From contig CAYUQT010000029.1 in NCBI GenBank assembly GCA_964446835.1, forward strand, positions 1 through 64,000: a stretch of 64,000 nt of DNA, in the 5' to 3' direction. Positions 53,461-62,870 of the stretch are shown in pieces. Made by a program: the position numbers and the translations under genes. Position 1 is the stretch's first letter, and the number at the start of each line of letters is the position of its first letter. The notes beneath the pieces were generated by a model. The model had not been told where the DNA came from. It saw nothing but the letters and a program-made list of their open reading frames with translations, and made no database searches. Origin of the DNA: CAYUQT01 sp964446835 (GTDB lineage Bacteria > Planctomycetota > Phycisphaerae > UBA1845 > JAFGLZ01).

Positions 53461-56400
53461 CTAGAGGAGAGTAGAGGTGATGGAACCGCTTACAATGGTC
53501 TGACAGAGGTCTCGCAGATTCGACAGGGCAAGGTTGGCCATTTCGTGGTCTTCGGCCTTGGCCGCGGATTCCAGTCGCGATGCCACGTCGGAGAGCGACG
53601 AGTAGCCGTAACTCCCCCCAGCCCCCTTGAGCTGATGGGCCAGACGACGCAACGTGCCAAAATCACCATGCGCCAACGAGGAAGCCATGTCCGCCGTCTT
53701 CTGTTGCAGTCCGGAGACGAATCCACTGACCAGCTCGGCCAGTTCCGGCACATCACCGACTGCCGATGGCGCCCCTGTCCCGCTGTCGACCGAAATCGGC
53801 AGCCCTATCGTCGAGGCATCCGAGGGGGGGGATGTGAGGGCTCTGTCTGCGGTCGGGCGGCATTGTCGCAGGACTTCGATCAGCCGGGTACGATCCACCG
53901 GCTTGGACAGATAGTGGCTGCAACCGGCCTGGATGCATCTGTCGCTGTCTCCGATCATGGAATTGGCGGTCAGGGCAATGATAGGGCCTTCGTAGCCTTT
54001 CCGGCGAAGGTCCCCCGTAGCCTGATAGCCATCCATTTCGGGCATTTGCATGTCCATGAGGATGACGTTGTATCGTCCGGTGAGGGCCATTTCGACAGCC
54101 ACGCGACCGTTCTCGGCCGTATCGACGTTGGCCCCGAATTTTCGAAGGATCGTACAGACCAGGAGTTGGTTGACGGGAGAGTCCTCGGCGAGCAGTACAC
54201 TCAGCCCACCCAGTGACGTCGAGACGGTGGCCGCGGGTCTGCCCCGGATCTCCCGGCACATCACCTCCGCTGCATGCTCTCGCATTTCCGTGCCTGCCAC
54301 TGTGCCTGTGGGCAGTCGAACCGTGAACACGCTGCCCTTGTCCGGTTCGCTCTGCGCGGTGAGAACGCCTCCCATCCGATGCACCAGACGCCGGGTGATC
54401 GCCAGTCCGAGTCCGGTGCCGCCGTATTTTCGAACGGTGGAGGCGTCTCCCTGAACGAAGGGTTCGCCCAACCTCGCCAGGACCTCCGGCGGCATTCCAA
54501 TCCCCGTATCGGCCACATCGATTTGCACGGTCGGGCCCCCTTCCAGCCATTGGGGCAGAAACGACGCGACGACACGCACGCCGCCGCTGGAAGTGAACTT
54601 GACGGCATTTCCCACGAGGTTTATCAGCACCTGGCGGAGGCGATGCTCGTCCGTGAGTATCGGCTGGGGCAAGGGGGTCGGGAACTCCACAACCAGGGCA
54701 ATTCCCCGCTTCTCGGCCGCATGCCGCATGGTGCCCGCCACTTGGGAAACCAGTAAGGCAATATCGCACTCCGTCCGTTCCAGCGTGAGCCGATCGGCCT
54801 CGATCTTCGACAGGTCAAGGATATCGTTGATCAGATCGAGGAGGTGGGCGCCGTTGTGCGAAATCTCGTCGAGGTATCGATCTCGCTGGTCTGCCGTTTC
54901 ATCCTGGTCCTTGAGAAGATCGGCGAACCCCAGGATTGCTGTTAATGGGGTGCGGATCTCATGGCTCATATTTGCCAGGAACTCACTTTTGGCGGCATTG
55001 GCGGCCTCTGCCGCGCGGCGGGCGTGTTCCAGATCTGCCAAAAGCGAGCGAAGCCTTTCCTCGTATTCCTTCTGTTCTGTGACATCTATGGAAATACCCA
55101 CCACGCTCGTGATGCGTGCATCCGATTCCCGAATGGGGCTGAGCCATGTCTGCCAGTAGAGGCGGCGCCCCTGTGGGTCATGATAGCTCGTCATAAACAG
55201 TTGCCGGCTACCGTTGAGGACATCCCGGAGGCTGCGGACGCCGAGATCGGAGGAACCGCCGCCTGGCCCGAAGACACCGAAGGGTTGCCCTATGATCTCG
55301 TCGAGTTGTCTGCCCATCGCGTTGAGGCCGGCCTGATTCATGGCCAGGAACTGCCCCTTGCCGTCCAAAAGATAGATGCTGTTGGGCGACCCCTCCACCA
55401 GCGTTCTGTACCGGACCTGAGACGTCTGCAAGACGGCCTGGTGAAACCGAGACTCGATCAGCATCGTCGACAGCCCGAGCGTCACCAGACACAGGAATAG
55501 CATGATGACGATGCCGAAGAGTCGATAGTTGCGAATCAGATCTGCCTGACAGAGCATGACGATCATCCAGCCGTCATCATTGACCTGCCGGCAGCGAACG
55601 ATGTGGGTACGTCCTTCGACCGCCATGTCGACCCCATCCGCCATCTTGCGGTCAAAGAGCGGCAGGAAGGGTCCCGAGCCGAACTGCCGACTGACGATCA
55701 ATCGCTCTCGATCCTCGGTTGGGATCGGCCAGAGGCTCCGCGACAATGTCTCGGGACGGCTGGAGATGAAGATCACGCCGTGAGGATCCACGAAGTGCGC
55801 ATGGGGATACCTCTGGAAATCGGCGCCGATCCCGTCGAGTTTCTTCTTGATGACGACGACACCGATGATCTTGCCCCGGTCGCTGCGAACCGGCTCGCTG
55901 GCGAAATACCCCCGTTCCTGGGTTCGAATGCCCAGGGCCAGGTAGCGGCCCGGCTGCCCTTGAATAGACTGTTGGAAGAAGGGACGAAAGCGGTAGTCGA
56001 CGCCCACGAAGCTCTCCGGCGTTTCCCGGTTGGTCGAGGCAAAGCCTCGACCGTCGCTGTCGAGAACATAGCAGACGGAGAACCCCGTGCTGTTCCGTAC
56101 GCGGTCGAGTTCGGCGTTGGCCGACTTCAAGGTCCCCTCGCATCTCTCTTCCAGGGCACGAGCCAGGCACGGCGCACCCGCTATCGCATTGACAGTCCGA
56201 TCGACCTCGCTGCACTGGTCGCTGAGACGGCTGCTCAGCAACTGAAGGTGAAGTCCTCCCTGAGCGGATATGTCCTCTCGGGCCGATCGCTCGAGTTGAC
56301 CGACCAACCAAGCCCCCCCGATCATCCATCCCAGCAAGGTCAGAATGGTGAGATCAAAGCCAAATCGAATCGTCCCACGCTGGTCCGGCACATCGTCCGC

Positions 56401-57120
56401 TTTCAGACGGCTGAAGAGGTAATGCCCCAGAATCCCCGTGACGCAGAGGATGATGAAAGCGGCGATCAGTTCCACGCGAACCCCCAGGACCGCAGAGAGT
56501 ACCTGAGAATTCACCGCCGAGGCCGGGAAGAATGGGGCCGGCGGAGCCAACCCCCACCCCAGAAAAGCCAGCGACAGGGAGACGATCGAGCATTTCCTCA
56601 GCGGTCCCCTGCCGCCGGGCGGAACCTGCTTGGAAGCCCGCCATCCTCCAAGGAATGTCAGGGCATATGCGAGCGTACCGACGACATAGCGGCTCATGAC
56701 CTCGAGCCCTGCCCATCCGAACAGCCCTCCCCCGCATGTGATGAGGATCAGGGGGAGATGTACCCACCATGGAAAGTCCCGTCGGCTGTAGGTCACCAGA
56801 AGACGCCGGGCCAATTCGAAGAGCAGCACGAAGGAGGTGGCTACTGTGCAGGCGCTCAGGGCGCGGAGCCAGGATTCGCTCGGAAGGGCAAGGGCCAGGG
56901 GGACCAGGAGCCCCTGGAGGGCATGGAATGTAGCGGCCAGGCCCAACCATTTCCAGGGGATTCTGCGGTCGCCCACCTTACCTAGGACGACACAGACGCT
57001 GGCCAGGCTGACCATGGCGAGGCCAAGCAGAGACGTAGCATAGTCTTGTTGGGAAAGAAAACCTGCCATTCCCGAAGTCATTCGCCGGGACACTTGTCCA
57101 AATGCCCCCCTCAGCAGCAT
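53461..57120 (-). CDS. Hybrid sensor histidine kinase: membrane domain, dCache, PAS, HisKA, HATPase, REC, Hpt
   Basis: A 1219-residue protein. Residues 20-250 hold about eight membrane segments, followed by a dCache-type extracytoplasmic sensor (about 285-530: VCYVLDSDGRGFAST, PFFQQSIQGQPGRYLALG). A PAS domain (about 570-690) leads to HisKA with the phosphoacceptor in FLANMSHEIRTPLTAILG, then HATPase (NLVGNAVKF, DTGIGMP, GGTGLGLAI), a receiver with Asp in ILMDMQMPEMDG and Lys in YLSKPVD, and a canonical Hpt with its histidine in RLAHQLKGAGGSYG. Complete phosphorelay in one chain. Ligand unknown. Start uncertain; several in-frame ATG/GTG codons follow within 20 residues. Confidence 0.9.
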   Translation of the reverse strand: MLLRGAFGQVSRRMTSGMAGFLSQQDYATSLLGLAMVSLASVCVVLGKVGDRRIPWKWLGLAATFHALQGLLVPLALALPSESWLRALSACTVATSFVLLFELARRLLVTYSRRDFPWWVHLPLILITCGGGLFGWAGLEVMSRYVVGTLAYALTFLGGWRASKQVPPGGRGPLRKCSIVSLSLAFLGWGLAPPAPFFPASAVNSQVLSAVLGVRVELIAAFIILCVTGILGHYLFSRLKADDVPDQRGTIRFGFDLTILTLLGWMIGGAWLVGQLERSAREDISAQGGLHLQLLSSRLSDQCSEVDRTVNAIAGAPCLARALEERCEGTLKSANAELDRVRNSTGFSVCYVLDSDGRGFASTNRETPESFVGVDYRFRPFFQQSIQGQPGRYLALGIRTQERGYFASEPVRSDRGKIIGVVVIKKKLDGIGADFQRYPHAHFVDPHGVIFISSRPETLSRSLWPIPTEDRERLIVSRQFGSGPFLPLFDRKMADGVDMAVEGRTHIVRCRQVNDDGWMIVMLCQADLIRNYRLFGIVIMLFLCLVTLGLSTMLIESRFHQAVLQTSQVRYRTLVEGSPNSIYLLDGKGQFLAMNQAGLNAMGRQLDEIIGQPFGVFGPGGGSSDLGVRSLRDVLNGSRQLFMTSYHDPQGRRLYWQTWLSPIRESDARITSVVGISIDVTEQKEYEERLRSLLADLEHARRAAEAANAAKSEFLANMSHEIRTPLTAILGFADLLKDQDETADQRDRYLDEISHNGAHLLDLINDILDLSKIEADRLTLERTECDIALLVSQVAGTMRHAAEKRGIALVVEFPTPLPQPILTDEHRLRQVLINLVGNAVKFTSSGGVRVVASFLPQWLEGGPTVQIDVADTGIGMPPEVLARLGEPFVQGDASTVRKYGGTGLGLAITRRLVHRMGGVLTAQSEPDKGSVFTVRLPTGTVAGTEMREHAAEVMCREIRGRPAATVSTSLGGLSVLLAEDSPVNQLLVCTILRKFGANVDTAENGRVAVEMALTGRYNVILMDMQMPEMDGYQATGDLRRKGYEGPIIALTANSMIGDSDRCIQAGCSHYLSKPVDRTRLIEVLRQCRPTADRALTSPPSDASTIGLPISVDSGTGAPSAVGDVPELAELVSGFVSGLQQKTADMASSLAHGDFGTLRRLAHQLKGAGGSYGYSSLSDVASRLESAAKAEDHEMANLALSNLRDLCQTIVSGSITSTLL

Positions 57121-57213
57121 GCTGAGAGTACAGGGAGCGGTCCCAGCTACCCGGTCTATCGGGACGAGCGATCGGCGACTTAATGGATTGCCCTATCGAA
57201 AGATTATGGGACG

Positions 57214-58434
57214 TCATTCGAAGCTCAGGGCCACAGCCGGATCGAGGCGAGAGACCCGGTACGCCGGGTAGATCGACCCAATCACGCCCGCGGAGAGTCC
57301 CACGGCCAGCGCCAGCAACAGGAATCGGGGGGTGATATCGACGGTGAGCAGCGGGCGAAAACGCTCGATGCCGTACTTGGCGCCATAGGCCAGGCCCATG
57401 CCCAGAAGGGTTCCGGTAACCGAGAGAAAGAGTGCCTCGGTCAGGGCCCCACGGATGAGATACAACCGCCCAGCCCCCATGGACTTCAGGATGCCGATTT
57501 CCCGAGTCCGCTCGAGCACCATCGTATAGGTGGTCAGGAGGATGAAGAAGACCGCGAAGATCAGCACAATGATGCTGGACATGTTGATGAAGACGTAGAT
57601 CTGTCCGAAACTTTGAAAGAGCATCCGCTCATAGGCGGCCTTTTCGATCACGCGCAGGCGGGTGGCCTTGTTGATCCCCTCGGCGGCCGCGCTGAGACCT
57701 CGGTCGCCCATTCTCCGAACCGCATCACTGACCCGCACGAAGTACATGCTGCTCCAAGGGATTCCGCCGTTCTGGATGTGTCGCAAGATCTGAATGGGAA
57801 CGAAAACGCGACCGGCCGCCCCCGTCTGAAAGATGCCGACGATTGTGAACTGGCGTGCCATGTACTCGACCTGCTGACCCACCGAGTAGCCGCCCGCCTT
57901 TGCAAGCCGCTCGTCGATGATCAACTCGCAGCCGAGCTGCACCTGATCGTCGGGAATGGACTCGGGATCATACCCCCCCTGAGGGTTGCGTTTGGCCTCA
58001 ATGGCCTTCTTGAAGCGATCGCCCTCATCGTACAACCGTCCCTCAACCCACTTGCGACTGCCGAGGAAATAGGGAAAGTCGTCGCGATCGATGCCGAAGA
58101 CTTTCTGTTCCTGACCGGCCAGTTGAATCTGGTGGAAGAACGCCGGGATCGCCCGCTCGACGGCCGGGGTGCCATCGACCTTAACGTTTTGGATCAAGGC
58201 CTGGTACTTGTGGCTCAGGGGTGCCCCGCTGGTGAAGATCAGGCTTCGCCCCTCGGGCAGGACCAGGAAATCGGCGTTGACGCTCGTGACCCGCTCGGCC
58301 ACTTCCTCAAGCGTGCCGTGGGAGAGCGCCAGCATGGTGATGAGCATGCAAATGCCCATACAGACGGCGCCGATCGAGAGGGCCGTCCGAGCCTTGCGGT
58401 GCGAGATGTTGGCCATGGCCAATGATCGCGTCAT
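57214..58434 (-). CDS. FtsX/MacB-type ABC transporter permease
   Basis: A 406-residue protein with one N-terminal membrane segment (ALSIGAVCMGICMLITMLAL), a large extracytoplasmic domain of about 230 residues and three C-terminal segments containing the FtsX motif TTYTMVLERTREIGILKSMGA and ending IYPAYRVSRLDPAVALSFE. This matches lipoprotein- or macrolide-type exporters. AGGAGA precedes the ATG. No ATP-binding protein gene lies next to it; the partner must be elsewhere. Confidence 0.88.
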   Translation of the reverse strand: MTRSLAMANISHRKARTALSIGAVCMGICMLITMLALSHGTLEEVAERVTSVNADFLVLPEGRSLIFTSGAPLSHKYQALIQNVKVDGTPAVERAIPAFFHQIQLAGQEQKVFGIDRDDFPYFLGSRKWVEGRLYDEGDRFKKAIEAKRNPQGGYDPESIPDDQVQLGCELIIDERLAKAGGYSVGQQVEYMARQFTIVGIFQTGAAGRVFVPIQILRHIQNGGIPWSSMYFVRVSDAVRRMGDRGLSAAAEGINKATRLRVIEKAAYERMLFQSFGQIYVFINMSSIIVLIFAVFFILLTTYTMVLERTREIGILKSMGAGRLYLIRGALTEALFLSVTGTLLGMGLAYGAKYGIERFRPLLTVDITPRFLLLALAVGLSAGVIGSIYPAYRVSRLDPAVALSFE

Positions 58435-58535
58435 AACGTCTCCTGTTCTTCGCAGGCGATCAGCGTTTCAGCCGGATCGATGCTCGTTCGGCACCGTCGG
58501 GCCAGCGGGGCTCGCCCCACTGCGCGAAACCGGGA

Positions 58536-59120
58536 TCAAGAGTCTATCAGAAGTGAGACCAGATCGGTAAGTCTGCGGATGACATGATCCGCCTGATCGG
58601 ACCAGGGAGGCGATTCCGCCTTCGGCCAGAGCAGTGCCGTTCTGGCGCCGGCCGTTCGACCCGACTGCACATCAAAGAGGTAGTCGCCCACGACCCATGT
58701 TTCGGAAGGGCTGAGCCTCAACTGCCGGCACACCGCCAGAACCGGCTCCGGAGACGGTTTGATTTCGCCGTCCTCGCGGGTATGGACCACGTCGAACCGC
58801 AGGGCGTGTTTCTCGATGACCCGGTCGGCTGAGACTCGGGAGTTTCGCGTGATGACGGCGCGGCGGATTCCGCGTGTTTCCAGCCATCGCAGGACCTCCT
58901 GGGCCCCTTCATTCAGGGTGCTCGCTTCGGCCGCCTCGGCCTCATGGCGAAGCAGGATCTCTTCCGCCCGACGGCGCTGCGGCTCGGACATTCGCTCCAT
59001 CGCTTCGAGAATCGGTCCGGCGTTGGCGTCCATCCCGATCTCCAACCGGATGCGGTTGAAGTCGAGGTAGGGCGCGGTGATGGTCCCGTCCAGATCGAAG
59101 ATGATCGCCTTGGTCTTCAT
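58536..59120 (-). CDS. HAD-family phosphatase (phosphoglycolate phosphatase-like)
   Basis: A 194-residue hydrolase. The nucleophile is in IIFDLDGTITAPY, with the second motif VITRNSR, third IKPSPEPV and fourth VVGDYLFDVQSGRTAG, complete for phosphomonoester hydrolysis. The cap is small and helical. The ATG overlaps the stop of the SMP-30 gene by four bases (ATGA), so they are translationally coupled. Substrate may be a sugar phosphate; phosphoglycolate is only one possibility. Confidence 0.88.
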   Translation of the reverse strand: MKTKAIIFDLDGTITAPYLDFNRIRLEIGMDANAGPILEAMERMSEPQRRRAEEILLRHEAEAAEASTLNEGAQEVLRWLETRGIRRAVITRNSRVSADRVIEKHALRFDVVHTREDGEIKPSPEPVLAVCRQLRLSPSETWVVGDYLFDVQSGRTAGARTALLWPKAESPPWSDQADHVIRRLTDLVSLLIDS

Positions 59121-60043
59121 CGCTGAGGTCGCGGTGCCCCCGTGCTGGCCAGCGTGATGGCACAGATGCTGGACCGTGCCGTAATGAACAGGGTGTGGAA
59201 TCCGTCACCCCCGAACTCGCAATTCGCGGGCCCTTCGGGGACGCGAATCGTACCCAGATGCTCACCGGAGGGGGCATAGACACACACGCCCTGATCCCAG
59301 GTCACATAGAGCCTGCCCTCGGTGTCGGTTCGCATGCCATCGCCGGGACGGGGCGCGAAGACCCGCCCATTGATCAGACGATTGTCGGAGGTGACGTCAA
59401 ACACGCGAACCTGCCCGGACTTGCCCGAATCGGCGATGTACAACCGCTTCTCGTCGGGCGAGAAGCACAGGCCGTTGGGCATGTCGAAGTCCTCGCACAC
59501 CGCTACCGGCTCGTGCGAAGACGGATCGAGTCGGTATACGCCGTTTTTCGGCTGCTCCTTGAGCTTCTCGTGGATGCCGTAGTGCGGGTCGGTGAACCAG
59601 ATCGTTCCATCTCGTTTAGCGGCGCAATCGTTGGGCGAATTGAGCCGCTTGCTCCTGTACTGGCCGGCCAGAACGGTGATGGTGCGCGGCGCATCCAGCG
59701 TCATTCGCGTCACGCGTCGGGAGCTGTGTTCGCAACTGATAAGGTTGCCGTCACGATCCAGCGTGTGGCCGTTGGCATTGTGACTGGGTTCGAGCCACGT
59801 GCTGAGCCCCTCTTTCGCGGACCATCGTCTGATCTGGTTGGCCGGGATGTCACTGAAGAGAAGATAGGCCCCTTTGGCAACCCAGACAGGGCCTTCGGTG
59901 AACTTCATACCGCCCGCGAGTTTCTTCAAGGTCGAGTCGGGATTCAGGATCTTGTTGAACTCGGGCGATTTTGCGTCGAACTCATTCCCGGCGGCCAGTG
60001 CGACGATGGCCGGAACAGACGCACACACGATGATGCTGATCAT
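59117..60043 (-). CDS. Exported SMP-30/gluconolactonase-like beta-propeller
   Basis: A 308-residue protein with a short signal peptide (MISIIVCASVPAIVALAAG). Six blades are suggested; the metal-binding residues of SMP-30 family lactonases are seen in TEGPVWV (Glu), SPNDCAAKRDGTIWFTDPHYG (Asn, Asp) and PNGLCFSPDEKRLYIADSG. GAGGAG lies six bases before the ATG. The family hydrolyses sugar lactones in a Ca- or Zn-dependent way. Coupled to a HAD phosphatase, consistent with sugar metabolism. Confidence 0.88.
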   Translation of the reverse strand: MISIIVCASVPAIVALAAGNEFDAKSPEFNKILNPDSTLKKLAGGMKFTEGPVWVAKGAYLLFSDIPANQIRRWSAKEGLSTWLEPSHNANGHTLDRDGNLISCEHSSRRVTRMTLDAPRTITVLAGQYRSKRLNSPNDCAAKRDGTIWFTDPHYGIHEKLKEQPKNGVYRLDPSSHEPVAVCEDFDMPNGLCFSPDEKRLYIADSGKSGQVRVFDVTSDNRLINGRVFAPRPGDGMRTDTEGRLYVTWDQGVCVYAPSGEHLGTIRVPEGPANCEFGGDGFHTLFITARSSICAITLASTGAPRPQR

Positions 60044-60197
60044 GTCTGGCTCCTCGATACCCAGTCATTTCCCCTGCAACCGTCTCGCTTATCGACGACA
60101 GAATATCCGGTCGGCGATGCCTCGCCCAGCTTTAGAACCTCATCCCGAGATCCCCCCTATCGCCGCGATCTTGCAGGTCATTCTCTGCGAGGAGGCC

Positions 60198-60647
60198 TCA
60201 ATCCGAATCGGAACATTCCTCGGACGGGCGATGCGCCTGCGCGTCGAGATAGCTCTGCAGAATGACCATGGCGGCGATCTGATCGCGATGGCCGGCACGC
60301 TTGGTGGTGCTCAGATGGGTCTGTTCGAGCAGTTGATCGGCCGCGAAGCTGCTCAGCCGCTCGTCCCACATGGCGACGGGTCGTGGGCCTACCACGGCCG
60401 CCAACTGATCTGCGAAGTCGCGAGTCAGCTTGGCCTGGGGTCCCTCGCTGCCGTCCATATTCAGCGGCAGACCGACGATGAAGGCCTCGATGCCCTGACG
60501 TTCGGCGTAAACCGCCACATTCTGGGCATCGACCCGGGCAACCCCCTTGGCCGGCAGCGTGCCGGCCGGGCTGGCCAGCGAGCCGAGCGGATCGCTGATC
60601 GACAGCCCGATCCGACGTCGTCCGTAATCAATGCCCATGTATCGCAT
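60198..60647 (-). CDS. ruvX: Putative pre-16S rRNA nuclease / Holliday junction resolvase-like RuvX (YqgF)
   Basis: A 149-residue RNase-H-fold protein. MGIDYGRRRIGLSISDP carries the first catalytic aspartate, FIVGLPLNMDGSEGPQ the family loop, WDERLSS the glutamate and KRAGHRDQIAAMVILQSYL the last acidic residue. Length is typical (about 138-150). Its ATG overlaps the mannose-1-phosphate guanylyltransferase stop by one base (TGATG), so they are coupled. YqgF processes pre-16S rRNA in E. coli; a resolvase role was proposed first. Confidence 0.93.
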   Translation of the reverse strand: MRYMGIDYGRRRIGLSISDPLGSLASPAGTLPAKGVARVDAQNVAVYAERQGIEAFIVGLPLNMDGSEGPQAKLTRDFADQLAAVVGPRPVAMWDERLSSFAADQLLEQTHLSTTKRAGHRDQIAAMVILQSYLDAQAHRPSEECSDSD

Positions 60648-61717
60648 CAGAGGTATGTCTGTCCGTAACGCTGCTCGAGAACGCCGATCAGTTCCTTGAG
60701 CTGCTGGGCCGAGTCCTTGTGACAGATGAGCGTCGCGTCGCCGCTTCGCACGATGATCAGGTCCTTGGCGCCGGCCACGGCGATGAGATGACCGTCCTCA
60801 CACACGACGATATTGCCGGACGCCTTGAGCATCATCGCTCGCGAGGCGACGACGGTATTTCCGAGATCGTCCGAGGCGAATACGTCGGTCAGCGACGTCC
60901 ACGAGCCCACATCGAGCCACTGGCCTTCCATCTCGACGACGACGACGCGAGGGGCCTTCTCCATGACCGCAAAATCAATGCTGATCCGCCGCAGCGCGGG
61001 GTACATGGTCTCGACGCGTTTTCGCCCCCCCGGCAGCGACCAGGCCTCGGCCATTTCCCGAAGGTCGGCATGGGACTCGGGAAGATGGCGAGCCAATTCG
61101 TTCAGAATCGTGCTCGTCCGCCATACGAACATGCCGCTGTTCCAATAGTACTGACCACTGGCCACGTACGAGACCGCCGTCGCGGCGTCGGGCTTCTCCT
61201 TGAAGGCGACGACCTTGTGAACCCCGCTGCCGAGCAACTCGCCTCGCTGCACGTAGCCGTAGCCCGTATGCGGCGTGTTCGGACTGATGCCGAAGGTGAC
61301 GAGCACGTCCGGATGCTCGGCGACGTAAGCATAGGCCTTGTCAACCGCCGAGGCGAAACACTCGACGGGCCGGATGATGTGATCGGCGGTGAACACGCCC
61401 ATGACGGCCTCGGGGTCCCGGCGTTCGAGCAACGCTGCCGCCAAACCGATGGCATTGGCCGTATCGCGACCGCACGGTTCGCCGATGAGATTCTCGGAGG
61501 GGATCTCCGGCAATTCCTCGGCCACCATGGGGAGATGTGCCGCGGTCGTGATGACGTAGATCTGCTCCGGGGCGAAACGAACGGTCAGCCGATCGTATGC
61601 CGCCCGCAGCAGCGACCGCCCCTCGAAGAGACGCAGCAACTGCTTCGGACGGTTGTTTCGCGACAGCGGCCACAGACGCGTGCCCGCCCCGCCCGCCATG
61701 ATCACGGCATGTTCCAC
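60647..61717 (-). CDS. manC: Mannose-1-phosphate guanylyltransferase
   Basis: A 356-residue enzyme forming GDP-mannose from GTP and mannose-1-phosphate. The nucleotide loop is IMAGGAGTRLWPLSRNNRPKQ, with GEPCGRDTANAIGLAAALL, the catalytic FKEKPD and YYWNSGMFVW. GTG 61717 is chosen because it lies five bases after the stop of the AEC transporter and begins just before the nucleotide loop; a longer frame to 62608 runs antisense-like through that gene and is a shadow. Length matches the short form without a fused isomerase domain. Coupled to ruvX. Confidence 0.93.
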   Translation of the reverse strand: MEHAVIMAGGAGTRLWPLSRNNRPKQLLRLFEGRSLLRAAYDRLTVRFAPEQIYVITTAAHLPMVAEELPEIPSENLIGEPCGRDTANAIGLAAALLERRDPEAVMGVFTADHIIRPVECFASAVDKAYAYVAEHPDVLVTFGISPNTPHTGYGYVQRGELLGSGVHKVVAFKEKPDAATAVSYVASGQYYWNSGMFVWRTSTILNELARHLPESHADLREMAEAWSLPGGRKRVETMYPALRRISIDFAVMEKAPRVVVVEMEGQWLDVGSWTSLTDVFASDDLGNTVVASRAMMLKASGNIVVCEDGHLIAVAGAKDLIIVRSGDATLICHKDSAQQLKELIGVLEQRYGQTYL

Positions 61718-61722
61718 GGAAC

Positions 61723-62733
61723 CTAGCCTCCGTAAACGAAGACGATCACCGGCAGCACGAACACGAGAAAGACCACCGTGTTCACGACCACCAGGCCGGT
61801 CGCCAGCCGCGTGTTCAGACCATATAGACTGGCAACGATCGTGACGAACATGCCGACCGGCATTGCCGATTGTATGACAAGAACCGTTCGCTGCAACCCC
61901 GGAATCTGAAGGCCGAGCAGAGCCGCCAGCGCCAGCCACGCCAGACCCAGCAACGGCGACAGGAGGAATTTCATCGCGGTCATCGAGGCGTGCAGCGTCC
62001 ATGATTCGAGCAACCGCTCCACGTGCAGCGTCAAACCGATGATGAAGAACATGGCGGCGGTGATCACCACGATCAGGATGTCCACGATGTGGGACTGCTG
62101 GACGATCGCCGGGCGCGGGATGTGCAGGAAGTTGAGTGCCAGGCCCACCAACGTTGCGTAGAGCGACAGGCACCGGAGATCGAAGAGATTCCTGATCAGA
62201 AGCCCCGGGGTGAGACGCACGTTTCGCCCCGAGAAGGCGTGCGCCAGGGGAAAGAAGCCGCCGAACATCATGACGCTCCAGGCCAGGACGTAGATCTGGG
62301 TGTAAGCCAGCGCCCGTTCGCCGGCAAGGCAGAAACAGATGAACCCGCCCATCGTGAAGCCGCAGTTGCTGTGCGCGACCGCGTAGCTGTAGACCCCGAG
62401 ATCGCTGAGTGAAAGACGATGCAGGCGGCCCGCCATCAGCCCCACCACGAAACAAGACATCGTCATCAGGACGCATTGGGCCAGGATCCAGACATCCTCG
62501 AAACACAGCGGCAGTTCCCAGACCGGCAGCGCGCCGAGCACCGGATACCCCACCACCAGCGTAACCATCAGGATCGGACGCGTGGCGGCCTCGCTGACCC
62601 ATCCCCATCGTCGAAAGAGGTATCCTCCGACCGAGGAGACCACGACGACCGCCATCATGACCAGGAACTTGATCGTCGGCGGGCTCAGAACAACAGAGGC
62701 CAACAGAGGATGACCGGGATTAGAGGGAATCAA
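61723..62733 (-). CDS. AEC-family (auxin efflux carrier-like) membrane transporter
   Basis: A 336-residue protein with ten membrane segments arranged as two halves. The N-terminal half holds AVVVVSSVGGYLFRRWGWVSE, the second half SAMPVGMFVTIVASLYGLN; both are typical of bacterial AEC transporters for malonate, malate or other anions. The first start codon is a TTG at 62733 without a good ribosome site; an ATG 25 codons later is also possible but would remove the first membrane segment. Substrate unknown. Upstream of the guanylyltransferase and probably in the same operon. Confidence 0.82.
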   Translation of the reverse strand: MIPSNPGHPLLASVVLSPPTIKFLVMMAVVVVSSVGGYLFRRWGWVSEAATRPILMVTLVVGYPVLGALPVWELPLCFEDVWILAQCVLMTMSCFVVGLMAGRLHRLSLSDLGVYSYAVAHSNCGFTMGGFICFCLAGERALAYTQIYVLAWSVMMFGGFFPLAHAFSGRNVRLTPGLLIRNLFDLRCLSLYATLVGLALNFLHIPRPAIVQQSHIVDILIVVITAAMFFIIGLTLHVERLLESWTLHASMTAMKFLLSPLLGLAWLALAALLGLQIPGLQRTVLVIQSAMPVGMFVTIVASLYGLNTRLATGLVVVNTVVFLVFVLPVIVFVYGG

Positions 62734-62870
62734 CGGAAACCAACACTTTGCTCTGGAGTATCACGCGGACAACTCCGGGGAGATGACACCCCCCGCGGGC
62801 GAAGTCTCTCGACGGTCGGCCGCCACCACGCTCGGTTCGCCCCCTCCCCTCACGTGCCCTCCTATGAGTG

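Noticed and set aside
61718..62608. Extension of the guanylyltransferase frame over the AEC transporter gene
   Set aside because: The extension is in the shadow frame of a membrane protein gene; GTG 61717 fits the family N-terminus and follows the AEC stop by five bases.
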